Below the pieces are notes generated by a model. It was not told where the DNA came from, did not search any database, and saw nothing but the letters and a program-made list of their open reading frames with translations. From Haliovirga abyssi (GTDB taxonomy: Bacteria > Fusobacteriota > Fusobacteriia > Fusobacteriales > Haliovirgaceae): DNA of 64,000 nt. How positions within the stretch are numbered: position 1 is the first letter of the stretch; each line of letters opens with the position of its first letter. Positions 30,907-40,959 of the stretch are shown in pieces. The position numbers and the translations under genes are program-made. Location: NCBI RefSeq assembly GCF_030295325.1, contig NZ_AP027059.1, forward strand, positions 2,363,923 through 2,427,922. The letters run 5' to 3'.

Positions 30907-30937
30907 AGTATACAGCATAACGTTGCGTAACGTGCAA
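30907..30937 (-). promoter_or_regulatory. MerR-type operator-promoter of merR itself
   Basis: Minus strand: -35 TTGCAC (30932-30937), 19-bp spacer containing GTTACGCAACGTTATG, -10 TATACT (30907-30912). It has the same -35, -10 and spacer length as 29416-29446 and a closely similar dyad. Confidence 0.82.
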
Positions 30938-30995
30938 GAAAAAATTAAAAGCAACATTATTTATTACAATATTCCTAAATTTTGCGGTCAAATAT

Positions 30996-32309
30996 CTAAT
31001 CAATTTTTAATATATTCATCACATCTTTAATTATAACATTAATAAATTTTTCTTGAAAAGATTTTCCACCAACTTCTTTTAAAATTTCTGATATTTTTTT
31101 TAACTCTAAATCTTCAATTTTATTTAATTTTTTCATACTTGTATCTTTTATCTTCTCATCTGATAAATTTTTTATGTAATTTTCTCTGTTATATCCAATT
31201 AATTTAATATTTTTATTATAACGTTTTTTTAATTTATCTGCTATAATCAATCCTTCTGGATCTAAATCTCCAGAATATATAAGTTTTATGTCGCTTTTAA
31301 CTGCTAAATCCATTAAAAATAGTGCTGATGATTTTATATTACCATATCCACAAATCATAGGAATAATAATATTATATTCAACTTTAAAATAGTTAAATAT
31401 CTCTATAAATACAGCTGGATTCTCAACTATAATCAAATAATTATAGTTAGAAATAATTTTTTTTAATTTTGTAATTCCTGTCATAGGCATAATAAAATAT
31501 TCGCCATTATTATAAAATTCTCTCCAGCCAGTGTGCCTTCCTTTTGCTATTTCTGCTTCTAATCCTGATATTGCCACGCTATTTGAAATGTCATCTGTAA
31601 TTATACCTGCTTCAATATACATTTCAATTCTCTCTTCCGCATTTGTTGGATATTTCTTATTTAAATAATATGATATTCCATATAAAAGTAACTTTCCAGC
31701 AAAATTTTTATTGTCAAAAAAGTGTGGGTCTTTTGATATATCTGATGCAAATATTGCTAAAAGTTTATACTCTTTTTTGATTATAGGTAAATTATTTAGA
31801 CCTTTTATTATTCTTTCTATTATAATTTCAAATTCATTAAGATTATTTTCTTTTTCAAATTTATTATATTCTTTTATTAAAATATTATTCCCTTTATTTC
31901 CTTCAATTAAAAATTTTAAAAATTCTCCGCCTACTGTTTCTGCATACCATTCATATAAGTCGACAAAAAACTTTTCTCTTTGTTTTTCATAATTTTCCAT
32001 TTTATCTTTTTTGTATATAATATTTTCATTAAAATAAATTTCTAAAGCCAATTTAAAATTATCATTTGAAAAGTTCATATTATTAAAACTTTTTATTATA
32101 TTTTCTATTAAAATTGTTTTTTTACCTATCTCGTAATTTTCTCCTGTAATTTCAGAAAGAGCTGATTTCTCAGCTCTTGACAGTTTTTCTTTTTTTATTT
32201 TTCCTAAAAATTTTCCAAATGACTCATATTTATTTTTAATAATTATTAAAATTTTTCTTAAATCTTTTTTAGATTTTAAATATTTCACTAATTCCTGCTC
32301 TTTAGTCAT
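30996..32309 (-). CDS. jetD: Wadjet type II nuclease subunit JetD (DUF2399, TOPRIM)
   Basis: 437 aa. The C-terminal TOPRIM-like domain has the glutamate in VENPAVF (E296) and the DxD motif in YSGDLDPEG (D348, D350). Upstream GLEAEIAKGRHTGW fits the DUF2399 family. In Wadjet systems JetD is the DNA-cleaving subunit that acts after the JetABC SMC motor has recognised and extruded small circular DNA. It is the last gene of jetABCD, 38 bp after jetC. A decayed copy of its centre lies at 23251-23310. Confidence 0.9.
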   Translation of the reverse strand: MTKEQELVKYLKSKKDLRKILIIIKNKYESFGKFLGKIKKEKLSRAEKSALSEITGENYEIGKKTILIENIIKSFNNMNFSNDNFKLALEIYFNENIIYKKDKMENYEKQREKFFVDLYEWYAETVGGEFLKFLIEGNKGNNILIKEYNKFEKENNLNEFEIIIERIIKGLNNLPIIKKEYKLLAIFASDISKDPHFFDNKNFAGKLLLYGISYYLNKKYPTNAEERIEMYIEAGIITDDISNSVAISGLEAEIAKGRHTGWREFYNNGEYFIMPMTGITKLKKIISNYNYLIIVENPAVFIEIFNYFKVEYNIIIPMICGYGNIKSSALFLMDLAVKSDIKLIYSGDLDPEGLIIADKLKKRYNKNIKLIGYNRENYIKNLSDEKIKDTSMKKLNKIEDLELKKISEILKEVGGKSFQEKFINVIIKDVMNILKID

Positions 32310-32347
32310 ATTATTCTCCTAATTTTTTCTTCTCAACTCTTTATCCT

Positions 32348-35300
32348 CTAAAACATCTTCATATTCCCGCTTTTATTATCGTATAATTCTTTCCCCACTA
32401 CAGCTGTTCTTTTATTTCCATTCCATTTATATCTAAATACTGTTACTACATCAGAATTATTTGGTCTATATAATTCAGCTATTGCAAGATTTGGTATTGT
32501 TCCATAATCTCCCCATAAAACCTGAGAATTAACTATAAAATCAAATTTCATATTAACCATAAATTCAAACATTACACTAATATTTCTTTCATCTACTCCT
32601 GCAAAAGCTTCATCAAGAGATATTATTTTTGGCGCATCTTTTGAAGCATTGTCATATCTGGCACTTACTGCTGCGAACAGCGGAACATACATTGTCATTG
32701 CTTTTTCTCCGCCACTAAATTTATAAAATTCATTTTGAGTTAATTGTTTTTTTAGTCCCTCTCCTCTTTTTACTGATAATTTAAATTCATACCACTCTCT
32801 ATAATCCAGCAACTCTTTCATAATTGTATGAAATGATTTAATATTATCCTCTTTCTCCATCTCTTTTTTAGCTTCTGCTATTTTTGATTTAAAATGAGAT
32901 ACTATTTTCGTTATATCTTCTGTTCTTCTTGTAAATTCATCTTTTCTTAATAATTTAACAAGCTCACTTGAATTCATCTGTTCCTCATTATCTGGTTTTC
33001 TTCCAGCCCAACTTAATCCAAGTCTTATTGTATTAGTATTCATACTCTCCATTAATTTATTCATATTAAAAACCCAAATTTCGCTTTTTTCAATTTTTTC
33101 TGTAATTCTTTTACTAATTGTTTTTATTAATATCTCTTCAAAAAGCTCTCTCTCTTTATCTGCTAATAGTTTTTCATCTCTTAATATATTTTCTTCTATA
33201 TCTGATAATATATGTATAAGATTTGTCTTTTCTCCTCTTATTTTTCCTATTACATCAACTCTTTTTAATTCTCCTAAAACTTCATTAATAACTCCATTTA
33301 TAGGCTCATTAAATCTATATTCCATATTAAGTCTATAATCTGATAAATAGTTTTTTGATATTAAAAACTTATTATTAAGGTCATTAGAATACTCTATCCC
33401 TTTATCTATATCAATATTTCCTGATAATCTTTGTGATAATGCCTTTAATTCACTTTTATTGCTAATATCCAGCTCATTAACTACATACGCTAAATTTACC
33501 TCTTCATATAATCCTTTTTTCCAAGACGATTCTAACTCTTTTAAATTTTCGCTTTCTTGCTCTATTTTTATTAAATTTTCTTTTAAATTTTTTATTTCTG
33601 ATTCTATTGAGCTTATTCTCATTATAGTTTCATTAAAATTTTTCTCATTTTCTTTACGTTTTTCTTTTAATTGTGCCAATTGCTCTACTAAATTTTCTAT
33701 TCCTTCTTGTTCTGCTCTTTTTTCTAACTCTTCCAATATTTGCTTTTGTGTATCTAACGCTTTTTTAATTTTATTTAAATTTAATTTTATATCTTCAATT
33801 TCATCTTCTACATTTTCAATATTTTCTATTAATCTATCTATTCTTTGCCCAAAATCTAAAAATCTTTTATATTTATTTTCTATTTCCAAAATATTATATC
33901 TGTATTTTTCAATTAAATCCAAAGCTTCTGTAAATGATTCTAAATCTAAATTAATTTTTGTTCTTACTCTTAACTCGTTTACTTTTTCATTTAAACTATT
34001 TTTTCTCTGTCTAGCAATTAATTCTTCTTTCTCCTTTTCCTCTATTTGGTAAAATTTCATCTGTTTTTCTCTTTTTAATATATTTATATTTTCCATTATT
34101 TCTTCTATTTGAATAAAATCAGGTATATTTTCAAACTCTTTTTTTAACATCTCTTTTCTATTTTTTAGATTAGATAATTTTTCTTCTATTTTTGCTTTTT
34201 CTAAATTTAAACTCTCAATCTTTTCTTCAAGCAATTTTATTAGCTCTTTTTTATAATTTTCTCTTGCACTTATTCCTATAAATTTTGCTTTATTAATTTT
34301 TGTTGTTTTTCCTTCAATTGGACCATAACTATATTTTCCCTCTATACCAATAAAAAATTCTCCACTTTTTTGATTAACAGGGATAGATTTTAATATTTTT
34401 TCAATATACTCTTTCTCTTCTTCGTTATATTTAGCTTCTACTTTTAAATAATTAAATAAATTTTTATTTTCTCTGTTTTCTTCAGATATATTTTTATCAT
34501 CTCTATTTTTATTATACGTCTTTAATAATTTTATCCCCTCTTCAATATCCAATTTTGGCATTTCATTATCAAATAAAATTATTGAGCTAATTATATTTGT
34601 ATCAATTAATATCTCTTCAATTATCCCTTTTGTTTCCTCAGATATATTTTCTCTAAAATCAACTGTTTTCCAAAACATATCATATTTTATTTTTAGACTA
34701 TCCAACTTTTTACAATATTTTTTTTCTTTTTCTTCAATTTCATATATAGGGTCTTTTTTTGATTTCCACTCATCTATTTCATCACTTTTTTCTTGAATTT
34801 TTTCATTTAAATTTTCAATATGAAACCTGTTTTCAATAACCTCTTTTTCTATATTATTACTACATCTATTAAAAATGTTTTTATATTTATATTTAATATC
34901 CAAAATATATTTTTTTTCATCACAACTATTTACTGCTATAATTATATCTTCTAAATCTTTTTCTTGGAAATTCAATTCTTTAGTTTCACTTGCATATTTT
35001 TCTAATTTCTCTAAATATATCTCTTTAGAATTATCAGATTTCTTTTCTTCATTTACAATCTCTTCCTCAATTTTTCTTAATTCATCTTTTAAATCATCTA
35101 CTATTTTTACTATTTTATCATATTCTTCACAGCTTTTTTTATAATTTTCTATTATAATTTTTCCATTCCTAAAAAAATCTTTGAAAATATCTGTCTCTTT
35201 TTTTAATAATTCAAAATTATAATCTTTATCCAATTTTGAAAAAAACTCTTTTCTAAAATTTATATCTTCTGAAAAATTAATTTCATTAGCCCTCTCTCTG

Positions 35301-36472
35301 TTTTCATCTATTAAGCTGTTTAATTGACTATATAAAACCTCTTTATCATTTTTAAGAGAATTAATTTCAGAATATTTTATATTTCTATCCTCTTCTCTTC
35401 TTTCGAGTCTTCTGTTTTCTGTTTCAAAATCCTCTTTTTTCTCTTTTACATATGATTTTATATCTAAAATTTCTTTTTGTAATTGATAAAATTCGCTTTT
35501 TTCATATGTCTCTATTAAATGATTTATACTCTCTTTTTCAGCTTCAAGTTTATCTCTTTTTGTTATTGACTCATTTTTCTGATTATTAATATTTAAAATA
35601 TATTTTTCCGTTCTTTTTAATTCTGATATATTTTTGTCTAAGTTTTCTTTAGCTTGAATATATTTGTTTAATTTTTTTAATAAAATATATGAATTATATT
35701 TATCGTAAGCTCTTTTTATTTTTTCAGATTCTCGTTTTGCATTTTTTAAAGATTTTAAATTATCTTGAAGTTCATCCATATTTTCTACTGCTTCTGTTAA
35801 AGGTCTTAATTCATCATCAGATATAGGCTCTAATGAACCTTTTAATATTTCATAAGTTGCACTTGGTTTGAAATTTTTAGATAATTTTGGACTTCTAAGA
35901 TTTATTAATAGATTAACTAAATCTTCATATTCTTTTACAGTTTCAAATCCAAATATATATCTATTAACCATAGCCACATAATCGCTTTGTTTATCAACAA
36001 CTGTCCCGCCATTTCCAATTGCATTTTTTAGCTCCATTTTAGACAATGGAACTTTATTTACTTTCTCTTTATATAAATAAAAATCTCGTCCAATTCTTCT
36101 TCCATCATCTATACAAAAATACCATGTCCTTGTTGCAGTTCCACGTTTTGCTCTAATTCCCATACCAAATGAAATATACTCACCTGTTTTCTTCTTTAAC
36201 TCCATATAAAGATAACCTGTATTTTCATCATACTCTGTTCCTTCCGGAAGTATATATGAATCTATTCTTCTTGCTCTTGAACCAAAAGGATCTAATCTTT
36301 CAGGTCTTACACTTCCGTCAAGAAGCAACGGTATAAAACTCTGCATAGTTACTGACTTTCCAGAACCATTAGAACCTCTTAATAACAATTTTCCATCTTC
36401 TAATGTAAACTCTTCATCATCATAATACCAAAAATTTATCAACCCAAATCTCTTTATTTGCCATCTATTCAT
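32348..36472 (-). CDS. jetC: Wadjet type II SMC-like ATPase JetC
   Basis: 1374 aa, about the size of the TIGR02680 SMC-like family. Walker A GSNGSGKS (33-40) lies at the N-terminus. Long coiled coils fill residues about 240-620 and 720-1150 around a hinge-like region near 640-720. The ABC signature SGGEK (1253-1257) and Walker B IISLDEAFAGVD (D1287, E1288) are at the C-terminus. MukB-like architecture: a dimer with JetA (kleisin) and JetB extrudes DNA loops. Its start overlaps the end of jetB by 8 bp. Confidence 0.95.
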   Translation of the reverse strand: MNRWQIKRFGLINFWYYDDEEFTLEDGKLLLRGSNGSGKSVTMQSFIPLLLDGSVRPERLDPFGSRARRIDSYILPEGTEYDENTGYLYMELKKKTGEYISFGMGIRAKRGTATRTWYFCIDDGRRIGRDFYLYKEKVNKVPLSKMELKNAIGNGGTVVDKQSDYVAMVNRYIFGFETVKEYEDLVNLLINLRSPKLSKNFKPSATYEILKGSLEPISDDELRPLTEAVENMDELQDNLKSLKNAKRESEKIKRAYDKYNSYILLKKLNKYIQAKENLDKNISELKRTEKYILNINNQKNESITKRDKLEAEKESINHLIETYEKSEFYQLQKEILDIKSYVKEKKEDFETENRRLERREEDRNIKYSEINSLKNDKEVLYSQLNSLIDENRERANEINFSEDINFRKEFFSKLDKDYNFELLKKETDIFKDFFRNGKIIIENYKKSCEEYDKIVKIVDDLKDELRKIEEEIVNEEKKSDNSKEIYLEKLEKYASETKELNFQEKDLEDIIIAVNSCDEKKYILDIKYKYKNIFNRCSNNIEKEVIENRFHIENLNEKIQEKSDEIDEWKSKKDPIYEIEEKEKKYCKKLDSLKIKYDMFWKTVDFRENISEETKGIIEEILIDTNIISSIILFDNEMPKLDIEEGIKLLKTYNKNRDDKNISEENRENKNLFNYLKVEAKYNEEEKEYIEKILKSIPVNQKSGEFFIGIEGKYSYGPIEGKTTKINKAKFIGISARENYKKELIKLLEEKIESLNLEKAKIEEKLSNLKNRKEMLKKEFENIPDFIQIEEIMENINILKREKQMKFYQIEEKEKEELIARQRKNSLNEKVNELRVRTKINLDLESFTEALDLIEKYRYNILEIENKYKRFLDFGQRIDRLIENIENVEDEIEDIKLNLNKIKKALDTQKQILEELEKRAEQEGIENLVEQLAQLKEKRKENEKNFNETIMRISSIESEIKNLKENLIKIEQESENLKELESSWKKGLYEEVNLAYVVNELDISNKSELKALSQRLSGNIDIDKGIEYSNDLNNKFLISKNYLSDYRLNMEYRFNEPINGVINEVLGELKRVDVIGKIRGEKTNLIHILSDIEENILRDEKLLADKERELFEEILIKTISKRITEKIEKSEIWVFNMNKLMESMNTNTIRLGLSWAGRKPDNEEQMNSSELVKLLRKDEFTRRTEDITKIVSHFKSKIAEAKKEMEKEDNIKSFHTIMKELLDYREWYEFKLSVKRGEGLKKQLTQNEFYKFSGGEKAMTMYVPLFAAVSARYDNASKDAPKIISLDEAFAGVDERNISVMFEFMVNMKFDFIVNSQVLWGDYGTIPNLAIAELYRPNNSDVVTVFRYKWNGNKRTAVVGKELYDNKSGNMKMF

Positions 36473-37613
36473 TCTCTTTCTCCTTATAAAAATCTTTTGG
36501 ATAATTCCCTATATATTTAGATATTGCCGGTAATAATTCTATCTCGCCTTTATTCTCATTATTATTGTTCAAAAGATTGAATCCTTTCATATATTTAATT
36601 AAATCTTTTGTTATCCCTTCAACACTCATATTTCTATATTCACTACTCCATCCAGAACTATATTTTTCTTTACATAATTTTACTATTTCTAAAAATTTAT
36701 CATAACTAATAATAATTCTATCTCTTTCATTATACGAAATTTCTCCTACATTTACTTTATTAATTATTTCTCTACTAACCAATAAAACTATATCTGAAAT
36801 AGCTTTTGCTCCAGGAAAAACATCTTTATAATTATAGCTGTTTTCAATTTCAATCATTGCATAATTTTTTGTCAAATTAAATCCAGCTTCGAGATATTTT
36901 TCAAATTCAGATGCAATATTATGAGTTTGTTTTTTCATATAATCAAAATCTGATTCATTCTCATTATCTCTTGTTACAACTGCATTTATCAATAAATTTT
37001 TATATACTCTTTGAGCTCTTGCAGTTCCTCTATCTCTACTTTCATCTTGCCAAATCTCATTTTCGAAATCACTTATATCTTTATATTCAGAAATATCTCT
37101 ATTAAAATTTCTTATAAAATATCTGGATATTCCAGTAGATTCATATAAAACTTGCGCATTCAAATCGTTTTTAAAACTATCTTCTTCTCCAAAATTTATT
37201 TTAACTAATTTCATCTCAACTAAAAATTTTAAAACTTTAACAAAACTCTTTCTTAATGAATAACTATTCCAATCAATATAAAATTCTATTGGATAATTTA
37301 ACTCCACAAATTCTGAAATATCAGAAAGTATAAATTGGTCACCTCTGTCTTTATCTTCTAAAAATGCCAATACCAAAGAGAACATTATATATTGTTCAGT
37401 TTGATTAAAATCTGGAATTCCCATCCAATCTTCTGCTCTCTCTGGTATTTTTTCTAATTTAATTAAATGTTTATTTCTTATTACTGACAATCCACATTTT
37501 TCTTCTAAAAATGGTTTAAAAGTAGCTATTTTTTCTTTTATTTCAAAATATCTATCTTTATCATCTTCTTTTAATATCCAAAATTTTTCCAATAATATCT
37601 CAATCTCTTTCAT
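36465..37613 (-). CDS. jetB: Wadjet type II subunit JetB (DUF2398, KITE-like)
   Basis: 382 aa, matching the roughly 380-aa DUF2398 family. LEKIPERAEDWMGIPDFN (about 52-69) and the winged-helix-rich C-terminal half agree with a tandem winged-helix SMC partner comparable to MukE. ATG overlaps the jetA stop by one base (TAATG), tight coupling. The role as part of the SMC complex is from known Wadjet systems. Confidence 0.88.
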   Translation of the reverse strand: MKEIEILLEKFWILKEDDKDRYFEIKEKIATFKPFLEEKCGLSVIRNKHLIKLEKIPERAEDWMGIPDFNQTEQYIMFSLVLAFLEDKDRGDQFILSDISEFVELNYPIEFYIDWNSYSLRKSFVKVLKFLVEMKLVKINFGEEDSFKNDLNAQVLYESTGISRYFIRNFNRDISEYKDISDFENEIWQDESRDRGTARAQRVYKNLLINAVVTRDNENESDFDYMKKQTHNIASEFEKYLEAGFNLTKNYAMIEIENSYNYKDVFPGAKAISDIVLLVSREIINKVNVGEISYNERDRIIISYDKFLEIVKLCKEKYSSGWSSEYRNMSVEGITKDLIKYMKGFNLLNNNNENKGEIELLPAISKYIGNYPKDFYKEKENE

Positions 37614-39142
37614 TAGCTCTCACCTACAATTTTTATAATAATATCTGGCATATAAAATATCCCATCAATACAATTTAATCTGATTTGATTTTTATCATTC
37701 ATTAAAATTTTATATGAACTGTTATCTTCATTTTTTCTAATTGGAAATACCCTATATTTAATATTTTCAACTATTTCAAACTCTTTATTCCCGGGAGATT
37801 CAATTCCCCTTACTATCCATCTAAGCAAAGTTTTTCTAACATTTTCAGATATATTATCCAAATCAGAAATTTTTATCATTTCACTTTTTACAAGCTCTAA
37901 TATCTCTTGTTTTTCTTTTTCTAATTCTCGCTGTTTTTCTCTAATTATTTCAGCTTTTCTATGTGTTTTATCAATAATAGCTATTGATTGTCTTTTTTCT
38001 CTATATTTTCTTGTTCGTGGTTTTATCTCTAATTCTATTGGCTCTGTTTCAAATGCTCCTATATTTTTATCTGTAACTTCTCCTCTAATTTCACCTTTAA
38101 AATGTTTGGTATTAAAAGCTCCAAAAATCATTGCTGAAAGTTTATGAGCTTCATTAATAGAATTACAATTTGAAAACAGAGAAGCTATTTTTAAGCACTC
38201 CTCTTTTCTACTTGAAATTTGTCTACTACTTTCCGATATATGTAAAGCTATTCTTACTATTTTTCTTATAATTTCATTTGTCCTGTCATATAACATCTCC
38301 ATCTCACTTTTTCTATTTTCATTCCCCAAAAACCAAAGTAAAACAGCTTCCCATTTTCCAGTTAAATCCTCAAAAATATTTTCTTCTGTTATATCAGGAG
38401 TTAAAATCATAATTTTCTTTTTTTCTAATGAAATTTTCCTAAATATCTCTTCTATTTTTTCTTTATCTATATCTTTCAAAATTTTTACTATAGATAATCC
38501 ATATTTTTGTAATCCTTTGATGAAATTCCTCAAATAATCAATAAGATTATCTTTATATATTATAAATTGAGTTGTATTAAGTAGCTCTTCAAATTTAAAA
38601 CTATTAAGTTTCATTATATAGCTTTTATAATTATTATTTAATCTTTCAAAATCAGATATAATATTACTCCACAAAGAATTTATATCGGTAACTTTATTAA
38701 TCTCTTTTTTATCCAATTCCTCAAGACTATCTCTTAATCTCTCCATAAGAGATGGATCTAATTCTGCTTCTTGAAAAACTATTTTTTCTAAATCTTCTGA
38801 CACAAGTTTTTCTATAGTTATAGCTTTTTCTGTAATTTGATAAATATATTTTTTATTTTTAAATTCTTCTGGAGTGGTTGCTTTAGCTGTATCTTGAATT
38901 CCTATTATATTGCCCCATTCCATTAATTTATTTATATCCTGCTCACACATATCAGAACTATAATCTTTAAATTGCTCGCTTTCTCTCATAATTTTTACAA
39001 TCTCATCTTTATATAAAGTCCGATTTAATTGGTTATATTTTTCATAAAAAATCCTAATTATCGCTCTATATCTCCTTACATTTTCTGCATTCAGATATTT
39101 CACTTCAGTTATAGGTTTTAAATGTTTATTAAAAAATTCCAT
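37613..39142 (-). CDS. jetA: Wadjet type II kleisin subunit JetA (DUF2397)
   Basis: 509 aa, the length of DUF2397 proteins. The N-terminus has a winged-helix (VRRYRAIIRIFYEKYNQLN) followed by helical segments; a basic helix near 385-410 (RTRKYREKRQS) precedes the C-terminal winged helix. By analogy with MukF it bridges the two JetC heads. First jet gene, 69 bp after the stop of the nearest ATPase-nuclease gene, so read-through from that array is possible. AGGGGAT gives a moderate ribosome-binding site. Confidence 0.88.
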   Translation of the reverse strand: MEFFNKHLKPITEVKYLNAENVRRYRAIIRIFYEKYNQLNRTLYKDEIVKIMRESEQFKDYSSDMCEQDINKLMEWGNIIGIQDTAKATTPEEFKNKKYIYQITEKAITIEKLVSEDLEKIVFQEAELDPSLMERLRDSLEELDKKEINKVTDINSLWSNIISDFERLNNNYKSYIMKLNSFKFEELLNTTQFIIYKDNLIDYLRNFIKGLQKYGLSIVKILKDIDKEKIEEIFRKISLEKKKIMILTPDITEENIFEDLTGKWEAVLLWFLGNENRKSEMEMLYDRTNEIIRKIVRIALHISESSRQISSRKEECLKIASLFSNCNSINEAHKLSAMIFGAFNTKHFKGEIRGEVTDKNIGAFETEPIELEIKPRTRKYREKRQSIAIIDKTHRKAEIIREKQRELEKEKQEILELVKSEMIKISDLDNISENVRKTLLRWIVRGIESPGNKEFEIVENIKYRVFPIRKNEDNSSYKILMNDKNQIRLNCIDGIFYMPDIIIKIVGES

Positions 39143-39211
39143 CTTATCCCCTTTTTATTGTTTTTTAATTGTTAATATGTCGTATAAAGGTCAATTATCT
39201 TTCCCATCTTA

Positions 39212-40762
39212 TCACACAACTATCTCAAATATCTCTTTCCCTTCCACTATAACTCTATCCTTAATATACTTTTTCCCCTTATTAAAATTATAAAACACCA
39301 TATACCCCTTATCTAAATTTTGTGCCTCCAAATATCCACACAACTGCTCCCTACCCTCTTGTTCATACTGACCACCACGCCATATCTTTAACTCTATTAC
39401 ATATTTTTTCATATTGTAAGTTACAACTATATCCATTCTATTGGACTCTCTTGTTTCTGATTCCACAAAATAAAATCCCGTTCCATTTATTATTGGCTTT
39501 AAAAATGCTAAAAATAGAAGCCGTCCTTCTCGCTCTACAAATTTTTCATCTATTTTTCTATATTCTGCTTTCATTAGTTCTTGAAATTTACTTAATACTA
39601 ATTCCATATCCAAATCGCCATTATCATTTATAAATTTCCCCATATATTTATAATCAAGAACAGGCCCTTTTTTCATTTCTCTCATTGCTATCATATAGTT
39701 ATATAAAAGTATCTCAAATATCTTATTATTAATTATTAATTTATGTTTTTCATTTTCTCTAAATATTCCATACATTATTCCTAAATTATGAGCTTGTAAA
39801 TTATACTGTATTTCCTCTCCATCAAGGACTATTCTCTCTATTAGATTATATAATTCTTTATATCTATTTATATTTTTTATTACATCATCAAATAATGTAT
39901 TATTACTATTTAATATTATTTTTATAGCTTCTTCTAACCCTTTTTCACTAAAATCTCTATCTAATTTTTCATCTATTACTTTGCATAATTTACTTACTAA
40001 AAACGGATACCCATTTGTATACATATATATTTTTTCAGAAATATTTTTTATATCCATTCCTGTCTTTGCATCTACTTCATATTCAATTAACATTGTTGAT
40101 ATCTCTTCTGAATTAAAGCTCATATCTATATCAAAATCTAACGCTATATTCCACGGACTATTTAATGTCCTAGTTTCATCTGGTCTTAATTTCAATTTCA
40201 AATTTTTTACATCATGTACTCCTGCTAATATTACTGTATTAAATGTATAATCTTTTCCCATATTTCTTCTTAAATATTTATCTCTAAACATTCCTATAAA
40301 ATTTAAGAATAATTGATTATTACTGCTTTTATCTACTTCATCTATCATTAATATTACTTTTTTATTTGCTTCTAATATAAAGTCTGTTATAAATTCATCT
40401 AACTCTTCGAAATTTGTTACCCTATTATTTTCATCAATAAATTTTATTAATTTTGTTTCTTTTTTTAATTTTAACTCTTTTCTTAATAGTTTTATAAATA
40501 CTTTTGATAAATTTTTTTCATTTTCAAAAGGAACTTCTCCTATCCCTTCAAAACTTATTGATATTAATAAATATTCCTTATTATCTCTCAATTTTCTTTC
40601 TAATAAATACATTGTTGTTGTCTTCCCATATTGTCTTGGACGATTTATTGTAAAATATTTTCTTTTTTCTATTAATTTTATTATTTCATTTAATTTAGAT
40701 GTTGTATCTACCATATAATGTTCTTCAGGAATACAAGTTCCTGTTATATTAAATTCTTTCAT
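39212..40762 (-). CDS. AAA-ATPase with C-terminal PD-(D/E)XK nuclease domain, copy 1
   Basis: 516 aa. Walker A-like RPRQYGKTTT (41-50), Walker B VILMIDE (136-142), STAND/Orc-type lid region 170-280, a variable segment (about 284-380), and a C-terminal PD-(D/E)XK fold with RMDIVV (D444) and VIELK (E457, K459). The family is abundant in anaerobes, is often present in many copies, and its function is not established; a defence or mobile-element role is suspected. Start has AGGAGG 5 bases upstream. Nearest of the three copies to jetA. Confidence 0.85.
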   Translation of the reverse strand: MKEFNITGTCIPEEHYMVDTTSKLNEIIKLIEKRKYFTINRPRQYGKTTTMYLLERKLRDNKEYLLISISFEGIGEVPFENEKNLSKVFIKLLRKELKLKKETKLIKFIDENNRVTNFEELDEFITDFILEANKKVILMIDEVDKSSNNQLFLNFIGMFRDKYLRRNMGKDYTFNTVILAGVHDVKNLKLKLRPDETRTLNSPWNIALDFDIDMSFNSEEISTMLIEYEVDAKTGMDIKNISEKIYMYTNGYPFLVSKLCKVIDEKLDRDFSEKGLEEAIKIILNSNNTLFDDVIKNINRYKELYNLIERIVLDGEEIQYNLQAHNLGIMYGIFRENEKHKLIINNKIFEILLYNYMIAMREMKKGPVLDYKYMGKFINDNGDLDMELVLSKFQELMKAEYRKIDEKFVEREGRLLFLAFLKPIINGTGFYFVESETRESNRMDIVVTYNMKKYVIELKIWRGGQYEQEGREQLCGYLEAQNLDKGYMVFYNFNKGKKYIKDRVIVEGKEIFEIVV

Positions 40763-40886
40763 TTTTACCTCCTATTGCTTTATAATCTATCTTTAAATTT
40801 ATAACTATTTTTCTATTACTTTTCAAATTTGAAATCTATCCATATAAAATTTTATTAAATTTTTATTTTATTTTCTATCTGCCCCT

Positions 40887-40927
40887 ATCCGCCTTTATCT
40901 CGTGGTTAAAATTTATTTTTTCTTCTA
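40887..40927. repeat. Intergenic repeat shared with 44487-44527
   Basis: A 41-base tract containing TATCCGCCTTTATCTCGTGG and an A/T-rich tail recurs at 44487-44527 with about four changes. One copy follows ATPase copy 2, the other precedes copy 3, so the flanks were duplicated along with the genes. Confidence 0.65.
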
Positions 40928-40959
40928 TCTTCTCATTATAAATTTTCAATTATACTTTT

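Noticed and set aside
31371-31430. Chance similarity of AT-rich DNA as the explanation of the jetD match at 23251
   Set aside because: The ungapped 52 of 60 match preserves the reading frame and conservative substitutions (E/D, A/V, E/Q) around a catalytic motif, which is unlikely by chance.
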